Below are positions 16,660 to 25,600 of a stretch of 60,790 bases of DNA, one piece after another. This stretch comes from a bacterium (GTDB taxonomy: Bacteria > Myxococcota_A > UBA9160 > UBA6930). The position numbers and the translations under genes were made by a program. The notes below the pieces were generated by a model, which saw nothing but the letters and a program-made list of their open reading frames with translations, made no database searches and was not told where the DNA came from. Every line of letters starts with the position of its first letter. The first letter of the stretch is position 1. The DNA lies in the NCBI GenBank assembly GCA_024228115.1, contig JAAETT010000073.1, forward strand, positions 1 through 60,790. Direction: 5' to 3'.

Positions 16660-17660
16660 CCCGGTGCTCCTGGAAGGCGCGAGAGGCGCCAAGCCAGCAC
16701 GGTCTGCTTGAGCTCGCCGCGGCGATTGGAATTCAGTGGCCCTTGAATGTCGAAGCGCCGCAGTTCGAAACAATCGGCATTCGCGTCGTTCGGTCCCGGC
16801 TGGGTCGTGACCGCATTCTGATAGCCCGCGTTCTTCAATTCGCGCAGTGTCGCGTCGTCGTACTCGCCCGTCGGGAAGCAGAAGCTCGTGATGGGCTCGT
16901 TCAATTCTTCTTTCAGCAGAAGACGGGATGCAGCGACCTCGCGGTGCTGATCGGCGCCGAGATCTTCACGCAGCACACTATGACTCATCGAGTGGGAGCC
17001 AATCTCATGCCCTTCCTGGGCGAGTTGTCGCAGCTCGCTCCAGTTCATCGGCTGCTCCCAGAACGGGAAGTTCATCTCGCCAGCGAGCTTTCCAAGGCGG
17101 GCGATGAGGGCGCCACGATCCTGCTCGGAGAGCTTCTTCGCGTGCTGGACCACCGCGTGCGGAAGGGCAGCGTCTCCAAGTTCGGGAAGTTCTTCCCGCA
17201 CGGCACCCGTTGCGTCCTGTTCTTCGAGGCGGCGCACGATCCAGGCCAGCGCATCGTGCCAAAGCGGTTTCGTGTCTTCGACGCAGCCTGCCGGAACATA
17301 GAAAGTGGCGGGAACATGAGTGGCGCGAAGCGCCGAGAGCGCATGCAGGAAGCCATCCTTGCGTCCGTCATCGAAGCTGACGGCAAGCAGAGGGCGGGCG
17401 GGACGCTCGCCCGAGAAGAACCGTTCGGTGGCCTGGGAAACCGTGAGACAGGTGTAGTGATCGGCGAAGAAATCCAGGCAGCCGCGCAGCAGCGCGGGAG
17501 TGACTGCGAGGTGGGGAAGCGGGGAGTCATTCGGATCGGGCAGCACACGATGAAACGTGATGATCGTGAGCTGATCCGCCGCAGTCCGCCCCGGCCGCGA
17601 CAAACGCAGGTGCCACAAGAGCTGCGCGCCGAGATCGCGTACGTGGTGTCGGAGGGCCAC
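16656..17660 (-). CDS. Polysaccharide deacetylase family protein
   Basis: A 334-residue carbohydrate esterase family 4 (NodB) protein. LTIITFHRVLP leads the domain, LLAVSFDDGRKD holds the catalytic base and metal Asp, and HEIGSHSMSHSVL holds the two metal His. FCFPTGEYDD matches the motif-3 Arg/Pro region in a variant form. It lacks a clear signal peptide, so the enzyme may be cytoplasmic or membrane-attached. It likely removes acetyl groups from a sugar polymer or precursor made by the adjacent glycosyltransferases. It starts four bases after the phosphatase-like gene. Confidence 0.9.
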   Translation of the reverse strand: MALRHHVRDLGAQLLWHLRLSRPGRTAADQLTIITFHRVLPDPNDSPLPHLAVTPALLRGCLDFFADHYTCLTVSQATERFFSGERPARPLLAVSFDDGRKDGFLHALSALRATHVPATFYVPAGCVEDTKPLWHDALAWIVRRLEEQDATGAVREELPELGDAALPHAVVQHAKKLSEQDRGALIARLGKLAGEMNFPFWEQPMNWSELRQLAQEGHEIGSHSMSHSVLREDLGADQHREVAASRLLLKEELNEPITSFCFPTGEYDDATLRELKNAGYQNAVTTQPGPNDANADCFELRRFDIQGPLNSNRRGELKQTVLAWRLSRLPGAPG

Positions 17661-17664
17661 TTGG

Positions 17665-19299
17665 TTACTCCAGGTAGCCGAGCTTGCGGAGGCGCGCCGC
17701 TACGATGGCGTCTTCCTCCTCGCTGTAGGCGCGAGGCGCGGGAGAGTCGCCGCCTTCACTCGCGCCCGGGGTGACGCCGACCGCCCGAAGCAACGTATGG
17801 GCGACGCGAGGCATGGCCGCCGGAACGCCGAGTCCGGTAGGGCCTATCCAAACACCGTCGGGCCGGTGGACCCCGTTCATGCCTCGTCCGCGCCCGCCGG
17901 CGAGTTCGTGAGCGTCGAGCTCGCGAATGGCCGGCGGAGCCGTCGCCCACGGGGTTTGAACGAGAGAGAGGCCATAGCCCTGATCCTGGGCGAGCTCGAC
18001 GACGATGTCCGGTGCACGGTCGACGAAGGGGCCGTGGTAGACGTCATCGCGGGGTCGTGCCCGGGCCACGACTGGCTCCCCGCTCGGGAGCTTCCAATCG
18101 AGCAGCGCGTCGACCACCTCCCGGCGCACTCGCTCCGCATCTCCTGCATCGATGCTTCCGTGCTCCTCCCTGCCGCGAAGGTTGAGCCACACTCCGGGCT
18201 GGGTGTTCGCCTCCTCCGAGAAGGCCGCGGTTCGCGTCCAATCGAAACCACCAAAGCGGGCGGCGCTCTCGATGCGCGCCGCGGCCGGCCGAACCCGTCG
18301 GAAAACGGCCTGGGCCGCCCCCGGCGGAAGCAGGCGCAAGGCGGTGTCTCTCGCACTCCGGGCAAGACGCGCCGCCGCGGCGCCGCCCCCCGAGCGTACG
18401 AGCAGGCCGCAGGCTTCGAGGTATCGATTCAAGTGCACCACATTCCGCCCCGCTCCCCCGGTGCCGTGGTCCGAAACGATCACGCAGGCCGCGTCCGGCC
18501 CCATCGCGTCGCTCAGCTCGCCGCAAGCCGCATCGAGGGCTTCGTAGACGGCAGCCACGGCTCCGAACCGTTTTGCGCTGGCTGAAGGGTCGTGCCTTGG
18601 AGAGTTCGGGTCGTGGTCGCGCCAGAAGTGATGGGCCACCGTATCGCTTTCGGAGTAGATCACGTTGACGAGTGCTGGCGAAGCATTCTGTTCGTGGAGC
18701 TGTCGCAAGGCTTCCAAAGCGAAATCCGTCTTGCGTCGCACACGGCCTAACAAGACGTCGACGGCATGCTCATGCCAAGCCTCTTCATCCCCTTCCGCGC
18801 CTTCGTCCAGGTCCGGGCGCATCCAGGGGCCGGTGCGGGAGACCACGGAGCGGTAGAGAGAAGGATCACTCGCAGACGAGGCGTCGGTCCCCGTCGAGAC
18901 GGGAGCGTCGAAGCCGCAGACCAGCAATCCATTGACCTTCTCGGGCGGGAAAGTGGCGGGCATGCCGAGGGCCAGCACCGAACCACCGGCGTCGCTCACC
19001 TGACGGTAGAGGCTATGCCCGTTTCGATCGGTCGCGTTGGTGAAACGCAGCCGATAGCGCCCGGGGAGCTTCTGGGTGAAGTCGAACATCCCGTGCTCGC
19101 CGGGTGTGAGACCGGTGAGGAAGCTGCTCCAGGAGGGAAACGTCATGGGCGGCACAGTGCTCGGCAGCGGCACGGCCTGGCCGTCTTCCATCCAGCGGGC
19201 CAGGTTCGGAAGGCGGCCCGCCGCAACCAGCGGATGGATCACGTCGAAGGTCGCCCCGTCGAGACCGAGCACGAGGAGAGGGCGCAGGGAAGCGTTCAT
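17665..19299 (-). CDS. Alkaline phosphatase-superfamily protein (type I phosphodiesterase/NPP-like)
   Basis: A 544-residue protein. VLGLDGATFDVI gives the first metal-binding Asp. PPMTFPSWSSFLTGLTPGEH has the catalytic Thr/Ser (about residue 52) in the usual PTxTxPxxxSxxTG-like context. DTVAHHFWRDHD and VIVSDHGTGG supply further metal ligands, and RGRGMNGVHRPDGVW the last His. Proteins of this type next to polysaccharide genes often hydrolyse or transfer sugar phosphates or phosphodiesters. No signal peptide is evident. The gene lies between the dehydrogenase and deacetylase genes in one transcription direction. Confidence 0.88.
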   Translation of the reverse strand: MNASLRPLLVLGLDGATFDVIHPLVAAGRLPNLARWMEDGQAVPLPSTVPPMTFPSWSSFLTGLTPGEHGMFDFTQKLPGRYRLRFTNATDRNGHSLYRQVSDAGGSVLALGMPATFPPEKVNGLLVCGFDAPVSTGTDASSASDPSLYRSVVSRTGPWMRPDLDEGAEGDEEAWHEHAVDVLLGRVRRKTDFALEALRQLHEQNASPALVNVIYSESDTVAHHFWRDHDPNSPRHDPSASAKRFGAVAAVYEALDAACGELSDAMGPDAACVIVSDHGTGGAGRNVVHLNRYLEACGLLVRSGGGAAAARLARSARDTALRLLPPGAAQAVFRRVRPAAARIESAARFGGFDWTRTAAFSEEANTQPGVWLNLRGREEHGSIDAGDAERVRREVVDALLDWKLPSGEPVVARARPRDDVYHGPFVDRAPDIVVELAQDQGYGLSLVQTPWATAPPAIRELDAHELAGGRGRGMNGVHRPDGVWIGPTGLGVPAAMPRVAHTLLRAVGVTPGASEGGDSPAPRAYSEEEDAIVAARLRKLGYLE

Positions 19300-19308
19300 C
19301 GGTGTCGG

Positions 19309-20334
19309 CTACTCGAGACGTTCGATCACGGCGCGGGTGATCTCGTCCGTGCCGGCACGGCCGCCGAGATCGCCAGGGTGGTTGCCCGGCTCAGCGAGGG
19401 CCTGGAACACCGCCCGCTCGATGGCCGTGGCTGCGTCGTCTTCGCCGATGTGCCGCAGCATCATCACCGCAGAGAGGATCACGGCCGTCGGGTTGGCGAG
19501 GCGTCTGCCGGCGATGTCCGGCGCGCTGCCGTGCACGGCTTCGAAGACCGCGATGTCCTCTCCGATGTTCGCGCCGGGCACGACGCCGAGGCCGCCGACG
19601 AGCCCCGCGCATAGATCCGACAGGATGTCGCCGTACAGGTTCTCGAGCAGCAGTACCTGGAACTGGCCCGGATCCCTCACCAGCTGCATCGCGCAATTGT
19701 CCACGATGATCTCGCGGTGCTTGATCTCCGGGTACCCCTTCGCCACCCGCCGAGCGCACTCGAGGAAGAGCCCATCCGAGAGCTTCAGGATGTTGGCTTT
19801 GTGGACGGTGCATACCTCGCTGCGGCCTTCACGCTGGGCCAGCTGGAAGGCGTACTCGGCGATGCGCAGGGAGGCGGCCTCGGTCACGATCTTCAGGCTC
19901 TCGACGATGCCCGGCGCCACCTGATGCTCGAGCCCGGAATAGAGGCCCTCGGTGTTCTCCCGCACCACGACCAGATCGACCCCATCGAAGGGGCTCGCCA
20001 CGCCATGCAGGTTCTTGACCGGCCGAACCGAAGCGAACAGGCTGAGGGACTGCCGGAGGGTGACGTTGGCGCTCCGGAAACCACCACCCACAGGGGTACC
20101 GATCGGGCCCTTCAGGGCGACGCGGGTCTTCCGGATCGAATCCAGGACACCCTCGGGGACCGGGGTGCCGTATTTCTGGACCACCTCGGCCCCGGCCTCG
20201 ACCGGTTCCCATTCAATGGCGACTCCGGCCGCCTCCAGCACCTGGACGGCTGCTCCGGTCACTTCAGGGCCGATTCCGTCGCCCTGGATCAAGGTGGCCC
20301 GGTGGATTCTGGCCCCGCTGGGAGTGGTCGACAC
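19309..20334 (-). CDS. Isocitrate/isopropylmalate dehydrogenase family, NAD-isocitrate dehydrogenase type
   Basis: A 341-residue beta-decarboxylating dehydrogenase. ATLIQGDGIGPEVTGAA begins the fold, LRQSLSLFASVRPVKNL and VVRENTEGLYSGLEH bind isocitrate (Arg, Tyr), DNCAMQLVRDP and NLYGDILSDLCAGLVGGLG supply the metal Asp residues, and EAVHGSAPDIAG and NPTAVILSAVMMLRH bind NAD. The substrate loop resembles NAD-dependent isocitrate dehydrogenases more than LeuB. It forms alpha-ketoglutarate in the TCA cycle. Its start overlaps the predicted rplC promoter on the other strand. Confidence 0.88.
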   Translation of the reverse strand: MSTTPSGARIHRATLIQGDGIGPEVTGAAVQVLEAAGVAIEWEPVEAGAEVVQKYGTPVPEGVLDSIRKTRVALKGPIGTPVGGGFRSANVTLRQSLSLFASVRPVKNLHGVASPFDGVDLVVVRENTEGLYSGLEHQVAPGIVESLKIVTEAASLRIAEYAFQLAQREGRSEVCTVHKANILKLSDGLFLECARRVAKGYPEIKHREIIVDNCAMQLVRDPGQFQVLLLENLYGDILSDLCAGLVGGLGVVPGANIGEDIAVFEAVHGSAPDIAGRRLANPTAVILSAVMMLRHIGEDDAATAIERAVFQALAEPGNHPGDLGGRAGTDEITRAVIERLE

Positions 20335-20356
20335 GATCCTGGCTTCCTCCTATCAT
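20328..20356 (+). promoter_or_regulatory. Predicted promoter of rplC
   Basis: TCGACA (20328-20333) and TATCAT (20351-20356) are each one base from the sigma70 consensus and are 17 bases apart. Transcription would start near 20363, so the leader would contain only the hairpin at 20368-20409 before rplC. The -35 box overlaps the start codon region of the divergent dehydrogenase gene. Confidence 0.55.
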
Positions 20357-20367
20357 CCGCCGCCTTC

Positions 20368-20409
20368 GGCCCCGGGAGCCCAATCGTCGGCTCCCCGGCC
20401 CTCTTTTTT
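20368..20409 (+). terminator. Intrinsic-terminator-like hairpin in the rplC leader (possible attenuator)
   Basis: The stem is GGCC, two unpaired C, then GGGAGCC; an 8-base loop (CAATCGTC); then GGCTCCC, one C, GGCC. CTCTTTTTT follows at 20401-20409. The rplC start is 14 bases after the T run. As the hairpin lies after the predicted promoter it would attenuate rplC; it may otherwise only stop incoming transcription. Confidence 0.65.
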
Positions 20410-20422
20410 CGGGAGTCTGAAC

Positions 20423-21067
20423 GTGGCTATCGAGCTTCTATGCCGCAAGATCGGCATGACGCGGATCTTTTCTGAGAGCGGAGAGTGTATCCCGGTGACC
20501 GTCCTCGAGGCGGGTCCGAATACAGTCGTCCAGAAGAAGACCCCCGAGAAGGACGGCTACTCCGCCCTCCAGCTCGGCTTCGGGGAGCGCCGCCGGGTGA
20601 CCCTCCAGAAGCCTCGCCTCGGTCACTTCGAGAAGGCCGGTGTAGCACCCAAGCGCTACCTGAAGGAATGCCGGGTTTCCGAGGAGGAGCTGGGCAATTT
20701 CGACGTCGGAGCCGAGATCAATGCTGAGCTGTTCGAGGTCGGCCAGAAGGTCGATGTGATCGGCACCAGCAAGGGCCGCGGCAACACAGGTGTGGTCAAG
20801 CGCCACAACTTCAAGGTCAACCGCAAGACGCACGGAACCCACGAAGGCACCCGCCGACCGGGCTCCATCGGCGCTGGCGCCTACCCCGGCAAGGTGATCA
20901 AGGGCAAGCAGATGTACGGCCAGGCCGGCAACGAGAAGGTCACGACCCGCAACGTCGAGGTGGTCGAGGTCGATACCGACAAGAATCTCGTCCTTGTTCG
21001 CGGCGGTGTCCCCGGCCACAACAACGCCCTGCTCCGTCTCCGCCCGGCTTCCGCTCCCAAGCGGTAG
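20423..21067 (+). CDS. rplC: 50S ribosomal protein L3
   Basis: A 214-residue L3, normal length. GTG start with GGGAG upstream. It begins LCRKIGMTRIFSESG. The family signature is present (VGQKVDVIGTSKGRGNTGVVKRHNF), followed by HEGTRRPGSIGAGAYPGK, the loop that reaches the peptidyl-transferase centre, and QMYGQAGNEKVTTRN. The Gln methylated by PrmB in enterobacteria is Ala here. L3 binds 23S rRNA early in 50S assembly. It normally heads the S10 operon with rplD. Here it stands alone, with an isocitrate dehydrogenase gene on one side and rlmE on the other. Confidence 0.95.
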   Translation: MAIELLCRKIGMTRIFSESGECIPVTVLEAGPNTVVQKKTPEKDGYSALQLGFGERRRVTLQKPRLGHFEKAGVAPKRYLKECRVSEEELGNFDVGAEINAELFEVGQKVDVIGTSKGRGNTGVVKRHNFKVNRKTHGTHEGTRRPGSIGAGAYPGKVIKGKQMYGQAGNEKVTTRNVEVVEVDTDKNLVLVRGGVPGHNNALLRLRPASAPKR

Positions 21068-21117
21068 GGAAGGGCCAGGCAAGCTGGCCACCGATCGCCC
21101 TGGCCCGAGGTTCCGCC

Positions 21118-21708
21118 ATGGCGCGTTATGACCGGAAGGACAGCTACCACCAGCGCGCCAAGCGCGAGGGGTATCGGTCGCGAGCAGCGTACAAGTTGCT
21201 CGAGCTGCAGGAGGCCCAGCGGGTGCTGCGGCCCGGGCAGCGCGTCGTGGATCTCGGCTGCTGGCCCGGAGGCTGGCTGCAGGTGGCGGCAGGGATCGTA
21301 GGGCCGAAGGGCCGCGTGGTCGGAGTCGATCTGGCCGAGATGGACCCGCTCACAGAGCTGGCGAACGTGTTCGCATTCACCGGGGATATCACCCAACCCA
21401 CCGTTCTCGAAAGGATTCTCGAGGAACTGGGTGGGCCCGCCGACGTGCTGCTCTCCGATGCCGCACCCAAGCTCACCGGCATACGGGCGACGGATCGGGC
21501 ACGCGAAGAGCTGCTGCTCGAGGCCGTCGAGGGCGCCATCCCCACCCTCCTCGCACCAGCAGGCACCCTGCTGGTGAAGCTCCTCGATTGCCCTGAGGCC
21601 CAGGCTTTCCAAAAGCGAATGCGTTCGCAATTTGGCAGCGTGAAGGTTCTCAAGCCGAAGGCGAGCAGGAAGGGAACGACCGAGAAGTACCTGCTCGGCC
21701 GTTCCTAG
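21118..21708 (+). CDS. rlmE: 23S rRNA (uridine-2'-O-)methyltransferase
   Basis: A 196-residue RlmE/FtsJ protein. The K-D-K-E catalytic set is visible as K26 (RAAYKLLE), D114 (LLSDAAPKLTG), K154 (LLVKLLD) and E189 (GTTEKYLL). The SAM loop is DLGCWPGGW, slightly unlike the usual DLGAAPGGW. It 2'-O-methylates U2552 in the A-loop of 23S rRNA, a late 50S assembly step. It lies 50 bases after rplC in the same direction, so both ribosome genes are probably transcribed together. Its stop is four bases from the opposing GH5 gene stop. Confidence 0.94.
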   Translation: MARYDRKDSYHQRAKREGYRSRAAYKLLELQEAQRVLRPGQRVVDLGCWPGGWLQVAAGIVGPKGRVVGVDLAEMDPLTELANVFAFTGDITQPTVLERILEELGGPADVLLSDAAPKLTGIRATDRAREELLLEAVEGAIPTLLAPAGTLLVKLLDCPEAQAFQKRMRSQFGSVKVLKPKASRKGTTEKYLLGRS

Positions 21709-21712
21709 TCCT

Positions 21713-23332
21713 TCAGGGTGTACTCCAGGCCCACGGCGGCTTGGTCCTCCGGGACGCTTGGGCCCTCTTCGGTCTCGGGGTCGGTCTCGGAAACTCGCAG
21801 GTCTCCAGCACCCCAGGCGGAGGCATCAGCGGCTTCGGCCCCGCGGCGGGGCTGACGATCACCGCTCGCAGCCTGGATTGGGGAGCGGCGCAGAGCGTGA
21901 TCAGTTCGCTCTCCGCGTCCCAGGCCGCATACCATCTGCCATGGCTCACCCGGAGGTCGAAGCCTTCCGGGAAATGGCGGCCCTGGGGGACGTAGATCTC
22001 GGTAGGTCCGGTAACCCCGGGCCGGCTCTTGTACATGAGGATCATCATCCGGGTCGCGGGGTCGTAGTCGACCTGGGTCGGATAGCCGGCGATCCGGCGC
22101 GGATAGGCGCGGGTGAGGATGTCGGCCGGCGGCTTCTCATTGCCGTTGCCGTCCACGATGCCCCAGCCACCCGGGGTGTGATCCCAGTAGGCCCAGCCGC
22201 TGGTCACGCGGTCGGCCATGCGCATGACGTCGTTCAGGTAGCGGTCGACGCCGATCGTGCCCTGTCCCGTGCCCCACTCGCCGATCATCAGCGGGGCCTT
22301 CTGGGCGTTGATCTCGGTGCTGCGGGATTCGGCCCAGAACTCCACGCTTCGATCGAAATCCGGGTACTCGCCACTGGTATCCACGATCAGCGAATAGTAG
22401 TGGGGGAAGTAGACCAGGTGATCGTCGCCGGCACGTGGGTCGTCGAGGATGCCGATTCGGGAGGGGTAGCCGTCATTGGGTCCCCAGGCTCGGGGCTCGT
22501 AGAAGATCCACCCCTCCTGGTCCACGCTTCGCACCATGTTGATGAAACGCTGCAGAAATTCCTGATAGACGCCCTGGTCGAAGTCATCGGCTGAAAATGC
22601 ATCCGGTTGGGCCAGTCCGGAGCCAGGCCAGGGCTCGTTCATCGGGTCGTAGCCCAGTACGGCGGGGTGATCCTTGAAGCGTTTCACCACATGCAACCAG
22701 GCATCCAGGTAGTGCTGCTGGACCCAGCCGGTAGGGCCGTCGTAGTCCCAGAAATTGTCGAACGCGCGGGTGACGGCCGCGGTGAAGTATTTCAGGAACC
22801 AGTTGCCCGGGAGGTTGGGGAAGGGTTCACCGTCGGTCAGCATCGACCAGGCCGGGTGGCCGTTGCCGCTCATTTGGCGGCCGTCCGAATCGACCGGGCC
22901 ATACACGTCCTGATGCATGTCGAGCACGACGAAGATGCCCGCTTCGTGATGCCAATCGAGACGTTCCTCGACCCGGTCGAGATACGCTTCGTCGTACACA
23001 CCGCGCTGGGGCTCGATGCCGTCCCAGGTGATCAGGAAGCGCGAGAAGTTGAAGCCCCAATCGCGGGTCAGCCGAGCCACCTCGTCCCGATCGACCCACG
23101 GCATGCGCTCGGGATCGAATTTGGTATCGCCGCTCACGTTCATGCCGTGCAGGATCAACGCGCGGCCCTGGTCGTCCGTGATGAAGCGGGGCTCGGCAGG
23201 AGCAGGCGCTGCAGGGCTGCACTGGGTTCCTAGGCCCGAGGTGATCGCGAGGAGAGCCAGGCAGCCTGTGATCGCCATCGTTCGTCGCCGAGCGGACCGA
23301 GAGGTGAGGCTTCGAGAATTCAGGGGGCGCAT
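21713..23332 (-). CDS. GH5 endoglycoceramidase-like glycoside hydrolase, secreted
   Basis: A 539-residue cellulase-family (GH5) enzyme. An Arg-rich N-terminus and hydrophobic stretch ([15 protein letters not shown]) ending near a Cys suggest export, possibly as a lipoprotein. The catalytic domain has [39 protein letters not shown], the acid/base in [10 protein letters not shown] (about residue 232) and the nucleophile in LMIGEWGTG (about 352). These match endoglycoceramidase-type GH5 enzymes, which cleave the glucosyl bond of glycolipids; related fungal enzymes cleave steryl glucosides. A C-terminal beta-sandwich follows, and the tail is Pro/Arg rich. The substrate is inferred only. Confidence 0.87.
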   Translation of the reverse strand: MRPLNSRSLTSRSARRRTMAITGCLALLAITSGLGTQCSPAAPAPAEPRFITDDQGRALILHGMNVSGDTKFDPERMPWVDRDEVARLTRDWGFNFSRFLITWDGIEPQRGVYDEAYLDRVEERLDWHHEAGIFVVLDMHQDVYGPVDSDGRQMSGNGHPAWSMLTDGEPFPNLPGNWFLKYFTAAVTRAFDNFWDYDGPTGWVQQHYLDAWLHVVKRFKDHPAVLGYDPMNEPWPGSGLAQPDAFSADDFDQGVYQEFLQRFINMVRSVDQEGWIFYEPRAWGPNDGYPSRIGILDDPRAGDDHLVYFPHYYSLIVDTSGEYPDFDRSVEFWAESRSTEINAQKAPLMIGEWGTGQGTIGVDRYLNDVMRMADRVTSGWAYWDHTPGGWGIVDGNGNEKPPADILTRAYPRRIAGYPTQVDYDPATRMMILMYKSRPGVTGPTEIYVPQGRHFPEGFDLRVSHGRWYAAWDAESELITLCAAPQSRLRAVIVSPAAGPKPLMPPPGVLETCEFPRPTPRPKRAQASRRTKPPWAWSTP

Positions 23333-23414
23333 CGCTGTCTCCGGTTCTGCGGAAATGCGGGGCTATTTTCCCACTGTCATGGCCAATCTGCAATCGAGTG
23401 AGAGCCCTGGCGCT

Positions 23415-23591
23415 AGCGCTCTCGATGAACGAACAGGTATTGATCACCGCGACGTCGGCGGATTCCAGCTCCTCGGCCAGGGCGTAGCCCTGGGTCGCCA
23501 GGCTCCCCAGCATGACCTCCGTATCGAGGAGGTTCTTGGGGCATCCCAGGGAATGGAAGAAGACCGTTGCTTTGGGGCCGTCCGTGGACAT
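23415..23591 (-). pseudogene. rimO: 5' remnant of rimO (ribosomal protein S12 methylthiotransferase)
   Basis: The first 59 codons match the N-terminal UPF0004 domain of Rim[21 protein letters not shown], then [15 protein letters not shown], including two of the three iron-sulfur Cys. After SA the frame continues with sequence unlike RimO, and the radical-SAM and TRAM domains are absent. The complete protein would need about 440 residues. The fragment lies between the GH5 gene start and the divergent VOC gene and probably marks an old deletion or rearrangement. Confidence 0.75.
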
Positions 23592-23684
23592 GAGGGGCCG
23601 AAGGGTACCCGACTCCGCTGCTCGCCGACCCTCCCGGGGGCGCGTATGATCCCTGGTTCCGCATTCCCAATCCCGGAGGCACCC

Positions 23685-24167
23685 GTGTCCGATCGTCCGT
23701 TCCAGGTTCTCGGTATCCAACAAATCGCCGTCGGCGGCCTCGACAAGCTGGCGCTGCGCAAGCTCTGGGTCGAGACCCTGGGCCTCACTCTCACCGGTGA
23801 CTTCCAGAGCGAGTCCGAGAACGTCGATGAAGACATCGCGGTTTGTGGCAGCGGCCCATTCGAGGTGGAAGTGGACTTGATGCAGCCGATCGATCCGGAG
23901 AGGCGGCCGAAGGTTCACGAGCCGGCACTCAATCACGTGGGCCTCTGGATCGACGATCTTCACGCCGCCGTCGCATGGCTCGAAGCCAAGGGGATGCGTT
24001 TCGCGCCGGGGGGCATCCGGCGTGGCGCCACGGGCCACGAGATCTGCTTCGTCCATCCCAAGGGCAACGCGGATTCGCCGATCGGCGGCGAAGGTGTGCT
24101 GATCGAACTCGTGCAGGCGCCGCCCGAGGTCGTGAAGGCATTCGAGACGATCGCAGCCGCGGGTTGA
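23685..24167 (+). CDS. VOC family protein (glyoxalase/methylmalonyl-CoA epimerase-like)
   Basis: A 160-residue vicinal-oxygen-chelate protein. [24 protein letters not shown] is the first beta-alpha-beta-beta-beta module and [25 protein letters not shown] the second, with the usual metal residues (His in LNHVG, Glu in LIELVQ). The first His position is Gln (IQQIAV), so metal binding may be altered. It starts at GTG with CGGAGG eight bases upstream. Possible roles are methylmalonyl-CoA epimerase or lyase. The next gene starts two bases after its stop. Confidence 0.82.
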   Translation: MSDRPFQVLGIQQIAVGGLDKLALRKLWVETLGLTLTGDFQSESENVDEDIAVCGSGPFEVEVDLMQPIDPERRPKVHEPALNHVGLWIDDLHAAVAWLEAKGMRFAPGGIRRGATGHEICFVHPKGNADSPIGGEGVLIELVQAPPEVVKAFETIAAAG

Positions 24168-24169
24168 GG

Positions 24170-25600
24170 ATGACCTGGGCTCGGTTTGCGCTCGCGCTGG
24201 CGGCTTTCGGCTGGTTGGCCTGCACTGAGCCTCCCGCGCCACAGGTGGCGGACGGGCGCGAAGCCGAACTTCTCGAAGCGTTGGTTTCAGAAGAGGAGGC
24301 CGTTCAGGAGGCGGCACTCGCTGAGATCGAGGCCGCGGGGGATACGCGTTTCGTAGCCCCGCTGATCGAGCTGATGCGCATCAGCCAGCTCGGCATCGCT
24401 GGACGCGTGGCCTACAACCAGCGGGTCATTTCCCTGGAGCGGCTCTCGGGCAAGGAGCTGGGTGGCGATTGGTTTGGCTGGGCCGAGTGGTACGGAAGTA
24501 CCGACCTGACCGAGCTGCCCGGTTTCGCCAGCTGGAAGGGACGGCTTCTCTCACCGCTAGAGCCGCGCTACGCGGAGATCCTGACGGATGATGCACCCAC
24601 CACGATTCGCGTGGCGGAGATCGATTGGGGTGGTGTGCGGATCGATGGCATCCCGCCGCTCGAGCACCCGAAGCACGTTTCCGTGGCCGGCGCCGAACAC
24701 ATGAAGGATGGCGAGCCCGTCTTCGGTGTCGCGGCCGGTGGTGCGAGCCGGGCCTATCCGCTTCGCATTCTCGATTGGCACGAGCTTGCCAACGATACGC
24801 TCGGCGGAATCCCGATTTCGCTCGCCTACTGCACGCTATGTGGTTCGGGGATCGCCTACGACGGCCGTGTGCCTGGGATGAAGGAGCCGCTGCGCTTCGG
24901 CACGAGCGGCCTCCTGCATCGCAGCAACAAGCTGATGTACGACAGGCAGACCACGACCTTGTGGAATCAGCTCACAGGACGCCCGGTCTTCGGTGAACTC
25001 GCTGGGCGACAAGGCCTCGAGTTGGCGCTGCTTCCCGCGGTGGTGATCACCTGGGGCGAGTGGAAACTCCGCAATCCCGATACGACCGTGCTCACCCTGG
25101 ATACAGGCTTCGACCGTCCCTACCAGCCCGGCGAGCCTTACGGCGGTTACTTCGCCTCACGGGACAAGCTCTTTCCCGTCTTTCTGAACCGCGACGAGTT
25201 GGCCACCAAGGATCGCGTCTTCGGCCTGGTTCACGACGGCCAGGCAAAGGCCTGGAAGCTTGCCGATCTCGTCGAAGCCCAGGTAACCAATGGCGAGATC
25301 GCTGGACAACGAATCGTGCTCGTTGCAATCAGTGGTCGTATCGAGGTCGAGGGATTCGACGACCGGGCCGGGCCGGTGCGCTACGACGCCGGCGGGGCGG
25401 TTCGAGTGTACGCAACAACCGAAGCCGGCTTTCGTCTCGGTCCTGACAACGAGAGCCTCCTCGATGGCGAAGGCCAACGCTGGCAGATCACCGAAGAGGC
25501 GCTCATCGGACCCGGCGGAGCGAACGCCCCCCGCCGCCCGGGAACACTCGCCTACTGGTTCGCCTGGCAAGCCTTCCATCCCGAGACCGCACTGCCCTGA
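24170..25600 (+). CDS. DUF3179 domain-containing lipoprotein
   Basis: A 476-residue protein. A lipoprotein signal is seen in ALAAFGWLACTEPP (Cys near residue 18). A HEAT-like acidic helical stretch follows (AELLEALVSEEEAVQEAALAEIEAAG), then DUF3179 with its typical strings: HPKHVSVAGAEHMKDGEPVFG, AYPLRILDWHELAND, SLAYCTLCGSGIAYDG, FGTSGLLHRSNKLMYDRQT and LWNQLTGRPVFG. The family is extracytoplasmic, with conserved His/Cys, and has no known reaction. The stop codon is the first three bases of the palindrome 25598-25684. Confidence 0.9.
   Translation: MTWARFALALAAFGWLACTEPPAPQVADGREAELLEALVSEEEAVQEAALAEIEAAGDTRFVAPLIELMRISQLGIAGRVAYNQRVISLERLSGKELGGDWFGWAEWYGSTDLTELPGFASWKGRLLSPLEPRYAEILTDDAPTTIRVAEIDWGGVRIDGIPPLEHPKHVSVAGAEHMKDGEPVFGVAAGGASRAYPLRILDWHELANDTLGGIPISLAYCTLCGSGIAYDGRVPGMKEPLRFGTSGLLHRSNKLMYDRQTTTLWNQLTGRPVFGELAGRQGLELALLPAVVITWGEWKLRNPDTTVLTLDTGFDRPYQPGEPYGGYFASRDKLFPVFLNRDELATKDRVFGLVHDGQAKAWKLADLVEAQVTNGEIAGQRIVLVAISGRIEVEGFDDRAGPVRYDAGGAVRVYATTEAGFRLGPDNESLLDGEGQRWQITEEALIGPGGANAPRRPGTLAYWFAWQAFHPETALP

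Noticed and set aside
22827-24317. 496-codon minus-strand open frame containing the rimO-like start
   Set aside because: Only the short 23415-23591 part is like a real protein. The rest overlaps GH5, VOC and DUF3179 genes in other frames.
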